From Cymbidium sinense (lineage: Eukaryota; Streptophyta; Magnoliopsida; Asparagales; Orchidaceae): 64,000 nucleotides of DNA. Below are positions 25,555 through 38,830 of this stretch, piece after piece (positions within the stretch are counted from its first letter, which is position 1; each line of letters begins with the position of its first letter). The stretch is taken from NCBI GenBank assembly GCA_021442155.1, contig CM038215.1, forward strand, positions 209,926,982-209,990,981, written 5' to 3'. Both the position numbers and the translations under genes were made by a program. Below the pieces are notes generated by a model, which had not been told where the DNA came from, made no database searches, and worked only from the letters and a program-made list of their open reading frames with translations.

Positions 25555-27450
25555 TTAAATTAGCTGAAAACTTTTTGAGATGAGATAGGACATTATAATC
25601 AACTTTGGGTTTATCTGCTCACTAGAACCAATGACTTGTTTACCCTTATCCTGAGGTGCTACCCTACGAGGTAGAACTCTGCCACTACGGAGGTTGACTT
25701 CAGTGACTTCTTGTGAGGAATTTATGAAATGTTGTACCGGCTCATCGGGTAGACCTATAGCTTCTATTAAAGGATCCTCAGAGTCAGATGACTCTAATTC
25801 AATCTCAAGAGGTGAACCTAAATGATTCAGAAAAGGAAAATCTATTTTTGAATCAGATTGGAAATGATTAAAACTATTTGAGTTTTTATTATTTTGACTC
25901 AGAGAGCTTTCAAGTAGAATGAAATTAGGAGCATGAGAAGTGGCAAAGATGTACATGGAATCAAATTTCTTCATTGATTTTTTAAATTTTTGTAAAGGCA
26001 CATAGTAAAACTCAAGTAAAGTAAGTAGGATGAGAGGTTTGGTGTCCTCATCCGATGATACAATGATCCTGTTGGAGGTTGAGGAGCTAATAGAGGTGGT
26101 AGTAGCTGCAATAGTGGAATGAGTGTTGGACTCGAATGGTAGTTGCGCTACTGATCTATCTTGGCCAAGTGCATGTTGTTGCTGCTACTATTGTTGGTCA
26201 TCCATCCTCCCCATGTTGTCCCTCACAATTGGAAAACCTTCCTTAATGTTGGAGGTTTGAGCTGCTTCAGGCACCTGTAGAGAAATTTTCTTGATTTTAG
26301 AAATTATTTTTTAGAGGTTTGGGATAAAGAAATATCCCAACACTCTTTATTCTTAAGAGGATTGGAGGTATCCCCAAAGATTACTTTGATAGAGTTGGAT
26401 GGTTGTTCTACTAAGTAATCCTTAGGGATAACTATAGCTCTTGACTTGTAGCTACACTCAGGCCAATCCTTGAAAGTAATATAATCCTCTAACATGTGAC
26501 CTAATATGTAGTGGTATGGGCAGTTGTTAGGATCATCATTCCTGCTCAGTTCCTTTTGCTTTTTAGGCTCGGGTAGCTAAAAATTTGGCTTCTTCAAGAG
26601 GCACTTGAAGATCTCCCCGACTACCTTCCTCTTGAACGGGTATGGCCAATTGAGTTTATCAGTAAGTGTAGGTAGAAAGTAGCTACATGATGGTGGATAT
26701 TGATAATGTTATTGAGGAGGCTACTATGGCAGTGGTGGTGGGCGTTATGGTGGCCGAGGTAGTGGAAGAGGAGGCAGTGAAGCTACTAAAATATGGGCCT
26801 CTCAAACTGAGCTCTAACTTCGCTTCACCTTGTCTACTAACACAACTATCCCAGGCTTCTTCTCAAGTACCATCTGAGGCTTTGGCTTAGATGACTGGTC
26901 TGAAAGGGTAACTATTTAGCTTCAACTAGTAGGTTAGCCGCCTTGCTGATTAGTATCTCAAATGTCTTTATGGTGAAGCCTTAAGCATGAAGGCGACTGG
27001 GCCAAGGATATTCTTGAGTAGAATGGCATGCTACTCTTATAGTTGTGGTTCACATTTCATACTCACGTTGCACCATCTAAGAATATATACAATAAGGGAG
27101 TTTTGTATTTTTGTTTTTCTACAATGAGGACAGACATTTAAAGTCACTCTTTGTTGAGCTCTTGCAAATCTCTTGATGAAGAGATGCTCTAACTCTGCAA
27201 AGGTCTTCACTGAACCATTGGGAAATTTAGCATACTAATCAAATGCTACCTTGCAAGGCTACTGACAAACAACAAAAAAGTATTGCATCGCTGCCACCGA
27301 CGTTGCAATAATTGGCCATGAAATGTGCAATATCCTACGTTAGGTTCCCACAACCATCAAAAATTTTGAAGGATGGTGGCAAAAAAAATCCTTGGGGTAT
27401 TGAACTACATCAAATTTCTCTAGGTAGGGTCTACCCTTTGGAATAGATGA
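25555..27450 (-). pseudogene. gag remnant, left copy
   Basis: The right end at 27450 starts with PKGRPYLE-like sequence and continues with YPKDFLPPSFKIFDG and FFCCLS-type fragments of the plant gag domain. A zinc-knuckle-like CPYH-x4-GHMLEDY follows at 26481-26522; the last Cys of the CCHC-like pattern has become Tyr. A 148-residue frame at 25555-26001 (VTEVNLRSGRVLPRR, SSDSEDP) links gag to protease. Gag forms the particle and binds RNA. The N-terminal part, leader and primer binding site are missing because the sequence jumps straight into an LTR at about 27450. Confidence 0.8.
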
Positions 27451-27454
27451 CATC

Positions 27455-30400
27455 TTTCTTTTATTTTACATGAAAAAGTAAAGTAGGGTTTATTTTAAGC
27501 TGGGTTCTTTAGTTCCCTATGGAGGCAAGCCTCCATAGTTAATTACATCCTAGGAAATGTGATTTCCTTAGAAAACTCTTGATTAAAGTAGAAATTCATC
27601 TCTAAAGATTTTGAAGTTAATACTATCAATGGATTGGTTATTTTGGAAATCTAAATAATTGTTCACTTGGAAAGACTTATTTTGAAATCCAAAGGAAGAT
27701 AAGTAGGAAGTGCTCATGATATTAGGAAGCCTAGTAAGCACTCCAATTTACCCTATGGTGAGGCTTTATATATTTGAAAGTGAGAGGATTTAATATGTTT
27801 GAGTCAAAATATTAAATTATTAGGGCTTATAATCCACTAACACAAGATTATGGAAATGCCTAAGAGGTAAGGATTTATGCTCATAGCCCAAGGGAGAAAA
27901 TAACTTTGGATTCTAAATCTACTAAGCTTTAACACAAGTTAAAAGCGTGATCTAAATCTAAGTGAAAGGGGTCATGAGGATTTTTTTGTAGAAGGGGGGA
28001 TAAACCTATCCAAATCTACTGGAATTACAATAGCTTGGAGTGGCAGCATCTATCACCTTATTAATTCAAAACCATGTAGTCTGGTTTTATAAAATTGCAA
28101 GATGGCTTAGTGTGTTATTTAATCGAAAAGAGACTAGAGTCCTAAACTCACTCCCTCAAAGACTAGAGCATGAGTGGTATGAGTATATGACTTAGTCTAA
28201 AATATAAACTTTTATAATTTTTATTTCATTTTGATACAATATTTTGGACAAAGACTTTAGGATATATTATGCTTAAATGATGATGAAATTTGATTTTTGG
28301 CTAAATTAAAAGAGAACGAGGGTGAAGCTCCATCATAAGGGGTTACTCTCATAGGTCAAGTGGTCCCTAAAGTATTGAAATGGAGGCTTACCCTCTTTCA
28401 TCTCTACCTTAAATCATTTTCTAAAGCACATTAATATGATTTAGTTTTATTTAATGAATGGCTTATTAAACATTTTTATTAATCCTAATTTTGGGTTAAT
28501 CTTAAAGAATCCTATTCATCATGAAAGGCATCTTAAGATTAATGTAATTGAATTACAATCACATAGAACATGTTGAGCCATTCATTTCCATCACATAAAA
28601 CATGCATATGATTTAACACTTAGCATCCCTATACATACAACATATTTTGGCACACTTAGATGATCATGAATGCATACATACTTAATGGGAAAGGGGATTT
28701 TATTCTCTAATCAAATACACATACATATGTGTAAACAAATGTAAGCAAATACGTGTAATTGTTAACCAAGGAGGTGAGATAATCAAATGACCTCCTTGGG
28801 GATACTTAAAGCCTCGTATTCCTGGGATGTCCAGACTATATACTTGCTATCTTAAATACATATGAATGTATAAATAACTATAAACATACAAAATCATGCA
28901 AGAGATTGTAATTATAATATAATTATTTATATATGTGAATTAAAGCTCTATCCAAATTATAATTCAAATATACATAAGAATGAAATTGAATAAGTATGTG
29001 CTATTGTTAAACCAGGGAAGTGAGGTAATCAAATGACTTCCTTGAGGCCATTAAAGCATCATATTCCTAAGTATGTCCAAACTATATACTTATTATCGCT
29101 CAAACATATGTAAATTCATATATGAACATAGGAAAGAAAGCTTCACATTCACATGTAACATATTATAGTACGCTTAAGTGATTTTTGATGCATGTATTTT
29201 TAGTAGAAAAGAGGATTATCATTCTTTAATAAAACACACACACATATGTATAAAAGATATAAGCAAGTACATACTGTTGTTAAACTAGGGAAGTGAGGTA
29301 ATCAAATGACTTCTTTGGGGCTACTTAAAACCTCATATTCCCAGGATGTCCAGACTATATACTTTCCATCTTAAGTAAATATGAATGTATACATAATTGG
29401 GGGAATAAAAATCATGCAAAGATTGTATTTTATTTGAATGAATTGTTTATACATAAGATTTAAAGCTCTATCTAAATTCTAATACAAAAATACATAGGAA
29501 TGAAATTAAATAAGTACGTGCCTTCGTTAACCAGGGAAGTGAGGTAATCAAATGACCTCCTTGGGGCTGCTTAAAGCCTCATATTTCTGAGATGTCCAGA
29601 TTATATACTTATTAGCATTCAAACTTATGTAAATCTACATAAGAACTTAGGAAAGAGAGCTTCACATTCACATGACTAAGCTATAAACACATGCAAATTC
29701 TATATGTATTCATAACTATTATCATTCCAAACATTATTATCAATTTATAGACTTTGGAAAATAAATTTGAATTTATTAGTGATAATAACCACACATATAA
29801 TAAAATTAAGCCAACACATATAAGCTCACATAAGTAAATTCCATTTGATTTATTTGAATTTGAAAAGATGAATGCATGGAATCACATGACATACAACATT
29901 TATAGAAAATGAAAAGGGATAGCTAAACAAAGCCTTATGATTCATTCAACTATATTAATTCCTAAGGATGATCACATTAAATAAAATTGCTTAAGGAAAA
30001 CCAAAGAATTTCTTTCATAATTTGATTTCAGATTTGGATTGATCATAAAGGAGAAAAGTCATCATTTGATATTTTAATCCCATTCCCATGTTGGTGATCT
30101 TAATTGGTTTAAAAAAAGATAATTAAGTAATTTTTATGATTTAATTAAGTTGGATCTTTAAGCAAATCATTTAATTACCTTTTCTTATGCTTCTTTAATT
30201 TCATTAATCATTTTAATCATGAGCCACAAATGATATGAACATGAGAAAAATAAAAGTATAATGCTCATAAAGGACCTAATGTAGTTGGCTCATAATTAAA
30301 GATTAATCAAGTTAAATAATCTAATTAAGTACTTTTATAATTTTCCCACACTTATGGGTTAATCATAGTTTCCTTAAGGGTCTTTATGTTATTGAACACA

Positions 30401-30708
30401 TAAAGATGAACCCTTAATTTAATTGTTGATTATCGAAAGTGATTATTATTTTAATTTGATTTGATTTTGTCAGCAATTGATTAGTTAATCTCTTAATTAG
30501 ACCTTATATTAATTAATTCTCTTTAATGAAATGTATTTGAAAAAATAATTAGGAAAGAGGTTCTAATCACTCACCCTTATCACCTCACTATTAATCAATG
30601 ATTAATGAACTAAAGTTAATAATTTTCATTGCTTAGAGTCTTAATTAATCATTAAATTAATTAAGAGAGTAATTAAGGTTTGAATTTCAAATTTTCCTAA
30701 TTGCCTAG
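27455..30708 (-). repeat. inner LTR copy 2, truncated and internally rearranged
   Basis: It begins about 190 bases into the LTR (compare 10975) and stops at the equivalent of about 14810. At 28385 it skips the equivalent of 11900-13040. The 245-bp units occur four times (28761, 29006, 29279, 29526) as a doubled A-B pair. Its 85-percent-like similarity to the outer LTRs is judged by eye only. Confidence 0.8.
28761..29670. repeat. four 245-bp units as a 519-bp higher-order duplication
   Basis: Unit starts are 28761, 29006, 29279 and 29526. Units 1 and 3 share one flank, units 2 and 4 the other, offset 518-520 bases. Unit 1 has an inverted pair, AAGGAGGT and ACCTCCTT, around a 14-base loop. Confidence 0.85.
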
Positions 30709-33700
30709 TGTGGTGCTTATTTTTTGTAGAGAGATGAGATGTAGGGGACAACATGTAGATCTTAGGGGGGGGGGTACTTATGAAGTGATCAGATATGATT
30801 TTGAGGAATGATGTACTATCTAGAAATATTTTCCCTACTTTACATGGAAAAGTAAAGTAGGGTATATTTTAAGCCGTGTTAATTAAGTTCCCTATGGAGG
30901 CAAGCACCCATAGTTAATTACATCCTAAGGAATGAGGTTCCTTATGAATACTCTTGATTAAGGTAAATGATCATTACCTCCAAAGATTTCAAAGATAAGA
31001 CTATCAATCAATTGGTTTTCTTTAGAAGATCAAGTGAGATTGATCTAAAAGGAAGAGTTCTTATCGAAACCAAATAAGATGAGTAGGGAGTGTTCATGAT
31101 AATAGGAAGCCTCTAATCTATCCTATGATTGGGCTTTATATATTCGAATTTAAAGACATTTATTTATTTGAGTTGATAGTTCATTAGAAATCTAGGACTT
31201 ATAAGTCTATAATATAAGATTGTGAAAATACCTAAGAGGTGAGGATTTATGCTTGTAGCCCATAAAGGAAAACAATAATCTCAGATCCTAAATCTATGGA
31301 ACTTTAGCGGGTCAAAGGATGACCTAAATCTAAGACAAAATGGGTATATGGTTTACCTCCACAAGAGAGAATAAACCACCCGACTGTTGGACTTATTACC
31401 AAGTGCTAGCCAGTTAACTCCTCCTACTATTTTAAATACATGTAGAAAATTCATATGCTTTGCAAGATAGTTAGCTGTTGTTTATTTAAAAAAGAAATTA
31501 AGTCCTTAAAACACCTCCCTAAGAGACTAGATCATGAAGGGCATGAGTCATGACTTAAATCTATTGTAAATTTTTATCAAGTTTTATTTGATTTTGGACA
31601 ATTTTATTTGACATAGGCTATGGGATTTTATATGCCTAATGCATGAGAAAATTGGTTATGAGCCAAAAATCAAAATAAGGAGGTGTGTTTTCACCATGGC
31701 TCTTAAAGGTTAAGCCATTTTCTCTAGCAAAGGTGGAAGCTCTCAGTTGGAGTGTGAGAAACAATATGATTTATGGATGATTTAAGACATACAACATCGA
31801 CTAAGGGATTGCTAAATCTTTTATTATCTTGATTTATGTCCTATGGTTTAGGTGAGGTTATGAATTATTTAGTTTAATTTTTAATTGATTAATTGGATAG
31901 AAAAATTCTTTTTCCCTTAGAGCCTAATTGCATCCAGGCCATTCAAGGGTCAACAAACAATTAAGAAACTACCTAATTGCACAATCATAAACATAATCAA
32001 TAAATTTATAAAATTAGCACAAAATAATAAGAGGTCGATGTGGCCAGGTTCCACCACACAACTCGAAAAGAAATGTGAGTAGCCGAGTTTTACCCTTATA
32101 CATCCCGATATAAATGAAAGAATAAATTACATTTATGAAGTGACAAGTGTTATGGGGGGTCTTCATTCTTCATCCTCCTTTCTTCACTCCTTATCCCTCA
32201 TTCCTTCATCTTAGTTTGCTCCATTTCTTTCTTCCATTTGGTTTGACTTGGGATGTAGTTTCTCCAAGGCCTCACATGATATATTAGACATGGTTTTATA
32301 ACCAATGTTCACCTTAGTCCCCATAACACTTATCCTAATCCTAATGCAAAAAATACATTTAAAGGAAGAAAAGTAAATCTAGCTACACTTACAAAACTAA
32401 AGTTAGCTAAACACACCATACAACCCAAGCAGTTATAGGAATAATTTGGACTTAGCACCCCACACATGGATAACCAAGCTCACCTGTCCTAATTTGGGTT
32501 ATTCTTAGGGGTATAAGCAACATGAACAACAAAAAGCATTTATAATCTTATTACAATGCCCCTTAATCATGACCCCCCTATAGAAAGCATGATTAGGCTT
32601 ATATGGGCCTAACATCTAGAGTACGTACATACACCCTAACATCTAATTTAAAATAATATATCACAAAACTAAACATTCATCAAACCATGCACCGCTCTAA
32701 CCTAAAGCTAGAAATGGTGACTTAGTCTAATGTGCATATATTAGGGCTTGTGTGGTATGTCCTAGCTAGGATTTAGAGTTATGATTTGCTAAGTGTGAGA
32801 GGTTTAACTTATAAAAGGTTGATTTCTCTTGAAGTTGTTTGGTTGGTTCGGAGAATTTTACTTAATGTTTTCTCTTATTTCATGTAACTTACACTTAGAA
32901 ACTAAGTGTTATAAAGAGAAGAAAGAGAGGGAGAGTATCTCTTTTATCCCTACCTTAAATGATTTCTAAGGAAAATTGATTAATGAATTTCCTTTAGTGA
33001 ATGGTTTATTATGTGTTTTAATTAACTCTAAGTTTAGATTCATTCTAAATAATACTATTCAATAAGAAAGGCATGTTAGGATTAATTAGGGTGGATTATT
33101 ATCACATAACACACACCCATTCATTTCTTTCCACCATGTATACCATGCATAATACATATGCAAATGCAATGCACACTTTGATGATGAATGCAAAGGGATG
33201 TGATTTGAAAATTTGGACATTCCATTTATTAATTAGATCATTAATGCATGTCTTTGTTATATAGAAAAGAAGGATTTCTCATCCATTAGCTGAATGCACA
33301 TCCGCATGTATAAAAGTTATAAGTGAGTATGGCGCCATTGTTTTCTACACTAGGGGCGTACGGCACAAGACCTACTTAGAGCTACTTAAAGTCTCGCAGC
33401 CCTAGGATGTCCAGACTGATATACCACTTTTCTTAGATACATGTAGATGTACAAAAAAGAAATAATTGGATAAGGAATTATGCAAGAGATTATGTTTGAC
33501 TTGGTTGTATAATTTACATGTGTAATATGAAGGTCCTCCCTAAGTCTTAATATAGAGGTGCATAGGAATAAATTTAGGAAAGTATTGTGTTCTTGTCAAA
33601 TGAATTATACATGCAAATCCTATGTGAATCCATGTTAAGAGAAGGAAAGAGAATTTCATAATACACATCTAATGCTCGCATGCAAGCTTATAAATACTTA

Positions 33701-35495
33701 TAACTAGCATTACTTCAATTAATAATTTTTGATTTATAGGTTTTAAAAATATTTTTTAGTTTAATAGTAATAATAGCCACTCATATTCTTAATTTTAGCC
33801 AACACATCCAATTTGACATGAAAGGAAACATTTTATTTAACTAATTTTTAAGATGAATGAATGTATGATTTCATAGGACAAACAATATTTAACATGATTG
33901 GGTAGAAATAAAGGACTATAAGCACATGACTTCATTTACCCTAATTAATTCCTAAGGGCAATCATATGAAATAAGATCATTTAAAATGAATCAAAATTCT
34001 TTAAGGAGATTTTTATCTTTGAATTTGATTTGACTTAGGAAATATGAGAAGGGTTTGCTAGTCCTAACCCATTCCCCCCTTATGTGAATTGGTTTGGTTT
34101 AATTTAGAACAATTAGGTTGAATTTATGTTTTGATTAGGTTAAGATATGAATTAAATCCATTAATTACCCCTTACCTATACCACTTTAACATAATTATTC
34201 AAGTAATTATGAGCCAACATATGATATGCAACCAAATGGAAATTAAATCATTAATGCACCTAAAAAATGAAGGGGCCTAATGCAATTGGCTCATAATTAT
34301 TGCTTAATTAAGCTAAAGGATTTGATTAAGTACTTTTATAACCCTCCTATGCATGTAATTTGATTATAATTTCCTTTGGAATTCTCTTAGGTTATTAAAC
34401 ACCTAAGAATCTACCCAAGAATTGAATGCTTGAGTTATGGAATGATTTCATTTTGAGTTTGCAAATTCAAATTAAGTCTCTTCAAATTGAAAGCATCTTT
34501 CATTTGAGAATCCATCCGATCTATTTAGATAGGCGTAAGAGAACCAGAGCGACGTCTTATCCTTCATCAACATAACACCAACACAAACATAAAATAAGCA
34601 CAAATCTTTTATCTCAGGCTACTATGAGTTGAGATAACTCCCAGTAGCCTTCACTCATTAGTTGCTCTAGGTCGGGTTGATTCACTACCTAGTTAGTGTG
34701 TCACTCCAGTAGTCTCTTGCTCAAGAGGATTTGAGTCCTTGTGCTTTTCTCCTGCTTAGCTGTTGCACACTGACTAGCACCATATTGGTATGGTAGTCCT
34801 TACTACGCAACTGATAAGCTACCATCATGTGTACTTTATTTAAGAAGATGTAAGTTTCTATGCTTTATTCTTGGACTAGCCATCATGTACTGATTGGGTC
34901 GAGTATATTTGATGATTAGAATATGTCCCCCAGCAGCTCCTTTCTTCCTGACTACTTCAAGTCTGGGTCCAATCACTCCTCAAGACTCCCCGCTTAGTAG
35001 TTGCTTTTAAGTCGGATAGTACCTATCTAGTCAATGAGAAACTATCCTAATAATCAGTTTAACTTGGGAAGATGTAAGTCTCTTACTCTCTCTTCTCAGA
35101 TTGATCATTGCACATCGACAGGCACCTTGAGTTGGCTGGTGTTCGCTATGTTGATGGAAATTCACCCGGTGAATGACACCACTCATGGCATATGTAAGTC
35201 CATGTGCTTTCTGCTTGGGTTGGCCACCAAACACCTATAGGCTTTCTTTTCATGGATTAAGATAATGCATCACAACACCTCTCATATAGGCATATGTTTG
35301 GTTTAGGCTATAGGATAGGTAGGTTACATTAGTACTTAAGACATGGTCCAAACTCTATGGCAAATTCTCCTAACTCTCAAGGCTTAGGTTAGGTGATACT
35401 TAGTCACTAGAAGTGTCCTATGACTAAGAAGAATCCAGTGTCTAGAAGACTCCTAGATCTAAGATCAAAAGATTGAATCCTCAATCAAAAGGGTC
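30709..35495 (-). repeat. inner LTR copy 3, most diverged, with an inverted insert
   Basis: It starts TGTGGTGC at 30709 directly after copy 2 and follows the LTR to the equivalent of about 14600 (34440). It then carries foreign inverted sequence (34540-35275) and resumes with the last 215 bases of the LTR (35276-35495; TAGAAGTGTCCTATGACTAA). About 2.9 kb of LTR including the W-box-like region is missing. A G4 run of the outer LTRs has grown to G10 at 30765-30774. Only one recognisable 245-bp unit core is left near 33350. Confidence 0.75.
34540..35275. repeat. inverted copy of the 3' UTR tandem array
   Basis: The reverse complement matches the array at about 19560-20340. GATGTAAGT with a downstream TGCTTT-like core (reverse of AAAGCA...ACTTACATC) occurs near 34730, 34845, 35070 and 35190, and CATAAAATAAGCACAAA mirrors 20310. 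It lies in the middle of inner LTR copy 3. Overlapping frames on both strands at 35031-35240 are chance frames in the repeat. Confidence 0.8.
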
Positions 35496-36420
35496 AATAG
35501 CTTCAAGCTTTTTTGAAGATGTTATAACTACCTCCCTCTTGGTGGCGTTTGTCAACAAGGGTAGGTATAAAGTAGCTACCTGATGGTGGATATTGATATT
35601 GCTACTAAGGAGGCTACTGTGGCATCCAAAGTAGTGGAGGCTATTAAAATCTAGGCCTATCAAATTGAGCTCTAACTGGCAACATCCCCTTGTCCACTGA
35701 CACAATTATCCCAAGATTGTTCTTAGATACCTTCTGAGGCTTCAGCTTTGATGACTGGTATGAGTTGTGGTTCTTATTTTATCCTCAAGTTGTGGCATCT
35801 AAGAATATAATCAATAAGAGACTCATTGGATTTTTATTTCTCTATAATGAGGTCACCTATAGTCACCCTTTATTGAGCTCCTACAAATCTATTGATCTCT
35901 AACACTGCAAAGGTCATCATTGAACCATTAGGCAATTTGACATATCAATCAAATGCTACCCCTACAAGGCTACTGACAAACCACCAGAAAAGTAATGCAT
36001 CACTTCCACTAGCATTGCAACAACTGGCCCTGAAATGTGTAATATGCTACCTTGGATTCCCACTATCATTAAAAATCTTGAAAGAAGGTGGCGCAAAACC
36101 TTTGGGGTATTAAACTACATCTAATTCCTCTAGGTAGGATCTACCCTTTGGAATAGATGAGCTCCCCTAGGCTTGCACCAACACTTCCTTCACCTACTAC
36201 TCTACCATTTACTTTATGTCCTTTTCATGCATGGAGGTACTTTTGGTGACCTTCCTATGCAAGCTATCAGCATCTTCATCCCTGGGAGTGCACTTGGGAT
36301 GATCTAGGGCAAGTACTAGCTCTAGTCGATTGTCCTCCATGGGGTAAGGTTGTGAAACAGGGGATTGGTTCTGCAAGGCTAGAACTACTGCCATCAACTC
36401 CACTATCCTTCACTCCATTC
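35496..36420 (-). pseudogene. gag remnant, right copy
   Basis: 35500-36160 matches 26690-27460 block by block (for example the GATGGTGGATATTGATA and TACCCTTTGGAATAGATGA segments), so the same gag segment exists twice. This copy continues upstream with a 64-residue frame at 36209-36403 (LMAVVLALQNQSPVS, a coiled-coil-like N-terminal region of gag). The pol part that should lie downstream is missing: the LTR end directly follows at 35495. Confidence 0.75.
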
Positions 36421-37770
36421 TGTCAATCTAATCATTTTTTTTGCTTGATCTACTAGAGGAGGTGTTGAGTTGAGTGAGTTTTTCACCTTTCTCAACTACA
36501 ACACCTTCTTAGCAAGGTTAATCCCTATACAGGGATCCTCAGGTATCAACCATATGGAATTCCGCTATGTCATCCAACATGTCATCTTCATCGGGGACAA
36601 AATTCCTACCTTCTTCCTGGTAAGACTGATCATCCCTAACTATTTGCCTCACTATGGCATGATAGTCTTCAAAAATGTCCTCCAAAGGAAGGTCATCTAC
36701 TCGACCCTGCTCTACTGGAACATAAGCTGGCTCATGACTGACCACTAGACTGAGCTGTGTAGAAGCTATGCACTGAATACTTTGCACTGGTGGGGTGCAC
36801 TCCCTGACTGGCTCAACTATCATGGGGACTACCACAGTATCCCCTCCCCTCTCATCTTCCAACTACTGCGGTGGAGTGACCACGACACTCTTGGGTCACT
36901 ACTCCTTCTTCACCACTGTTGGGATGAAGAGTCGAGCAGGGGAGCTCGGCCTCACCTCAACGGGTGGAGTAGATGGAGTGGGATCCTTAGGCCATAGCTA
37001 AAGAAGAGGCTCTCTCTCCATATGGGGGCCTATGTAACTTGGTGGGGACTGTAGAAGGTGGAACCTAGACTGGTGAAGGTGGATGGCGAGTGTAGCAGTG
37101 TAATGGTGGGGATACCAACTTCCTCTATGCCAGAGATCTCCTCCTATAACTGGTGGTATCAGTAAGAATAATGCAGTCAGAATAATCAGTTATGTTAGCT
37201 CGTCGATCAGAAAATTCCATAAAAGCGGAGCTCATCGACTGCCTGGCAAACCACCTTCTCTCTAACTTGCCTACTTGACCAGCTACTTTGGCCTCAGTGG
37301 CCCCCTCTCGATGAATCTGTGCTTTAATGCTTCTAGGAATCAAGCTCCTCAAATCATGCAGTGTGCTAGACTCCAAGCATTCATAGGCTCACCAACTCTA
37401 TAAAGAGCACACCGTAAACTAGCATAAGGCTTCTTCCTCTCCCTAGCTGGTGTCTTATACTCTATAAGTGATGGGGGTAATGCAGCTATCCTCCAATAGT
37501 CCTCCTCTCCCTATAAAGCTAAAAAGGGGTGAAACCTACTACCACCCAAGAGTGGAAAGGTTTCATAAGGGGAACTCTCCAAAACATGGGAGGATTCATC
37601 TACCTCCTTCACCACACGCTCATACTGCCTCTTGATCTTGTAGTGTTGGGTTTTGGTGAGCAAGGAACAACGGGATCTAGAGCCAACCTGAAGGTGGGCC
37701 AGACTATCTCTGAGGCTAAGATAGCCTTCCCCTTGAGCGAGCCAAAAGAACCACAATTAACTGTCTAACA
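36421..37770 (-). pseudogene. 5' ORF region upstream of gag
   Basis: Three minus-strand frames, 36539-36862 (107 aa, acidic), 37125-37376 (83 aa, basic) and 37511-37756 (81 aa), follow each other with stops between. They lie between gag and the leader. Ogre-like elements are known to carry an extra ORF1 upstream of gag, and position supports that identity here. I do not recognise a domain in it. Plus-strand frames over the same interval are shadows. Confidence 0.45.
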
Positions 37771-38024
37771 ACATATTGGGGAACTCATTGGGTCTTTAAA
37801 GAGGGATACATCTTTAGATCAAAGAGAAGTGGTTTCTCCAGATTGGTGGAGTGGTCCATGGACTTTGTGACTTTGTGGTTCAAGTCTAAACTTGATGACG
37901 GGGGTGGTGGTGAGTATGGATCTAGGCCCTTGTCCGAAGACATTATGGAAAACTAACTAAGAGAAAGAGAGGAAGATGATGTTGGAAAACTGACTTGAAT
38001 TATTGATTTTGATTTGACTTTTGA
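37771..38024 (-). other. leader sequence between 5' ORF and minisatellite
   Basis: No frame or motif of note is seen. By position it belongs to the 5' untranslated leader of the element. Confidence 0.4.
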
Positions 38025-38830
38025 ATTTGAACCCTCATTTTGCAAATTTGGGTATGCTAAATGTGGTTCAAATACATGTAGGAGAGATTTTGAGATTTGG
38101 AGGAGAATCTTTTGCTTTGGATTGTATTGTTGTTGGATTTGATTTTATTTTTTTATTGGAACCCACATTCAACAAATTTGGATATGTTGAATGGAGTTCA
38201 ATTGTTTGGAGAGATTTTGAAAATTTTCATTGTTACTTTCTTTTGTTGGAGTTTGATTGATATTTATTTTGAGTTAGAACCCTTATTTAACAAATTTGGG
38301 CATGCTAAATGGGGTTCAATTGTTTGAAGAAATTTTGAAAATTTTGGTGAAGAGACTTATGTTTTGTGATTGTTGTTGTTTGATATTTAATTTGATTTTG
38401 AAAGAGGGACTCTCATTTAACAAATTAGGGAATGTTAAATGGAGTTGGTTAATTTTGTTTAAAAATATTTTGAAATTTTTGAAGAAGGGACTCTCATTTA
38501 ACAAATTTGGGTATGTTAAATGGAGTTGGTTAATTTTTCTTGGAAATATTTTGAATTTTTAAAGGGGCGGGGACTCTCATTTAACAAATTTGGGTACGTT
38601 AAATGGAGTTGGTTAATTTTGTTTGAAAATGTTTTAAAATTTTTCAAAAAAAAAAGGGGCTCTCATTTAACAAATTTGGGTATGTTAAATGGAGTTGATT
38701 AATTTTGTTTGAAAATGTTTTGAAATTTTTCAAGGGGGAATTTTTTATTATTGTTGTTATGATTGATTTTAATTTTGATTTAAATTGTGAACCCTTATTT
38801 AACAAATTTAGGTATGTTAAATAATGTACA
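38025..38830. repeat. minisatellite in the 5' leader
   Basis: Units share CATTTAACAAATTTGGG, TATGTTAAATGGAGTT and a TTTTGAAATTTT tail. About eight units are seen. The left ones are about 120-130 bases apart, the four central ones about 85. Frames on both strands in this stretch come from the repeat. Confidence 0.9.

Noticed and set aside
28761..29670. A CRISPR-like array
   Set aside because: Units are about 245 bases, spacers are not unique and the DNA is from a plant; it is a tandem LTR repeat.
35031..35240. Mirror frames of 67 and 68 residues on both strands
   Set aside because: They lie in the inverted 3' UTR array and match no protein family known to me.
36470..37001. Overlapping plus-strand frames of 68 to 92 residues
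   Set aside because: They are antisense to the minus-strand 5' ORF region and have no motif.
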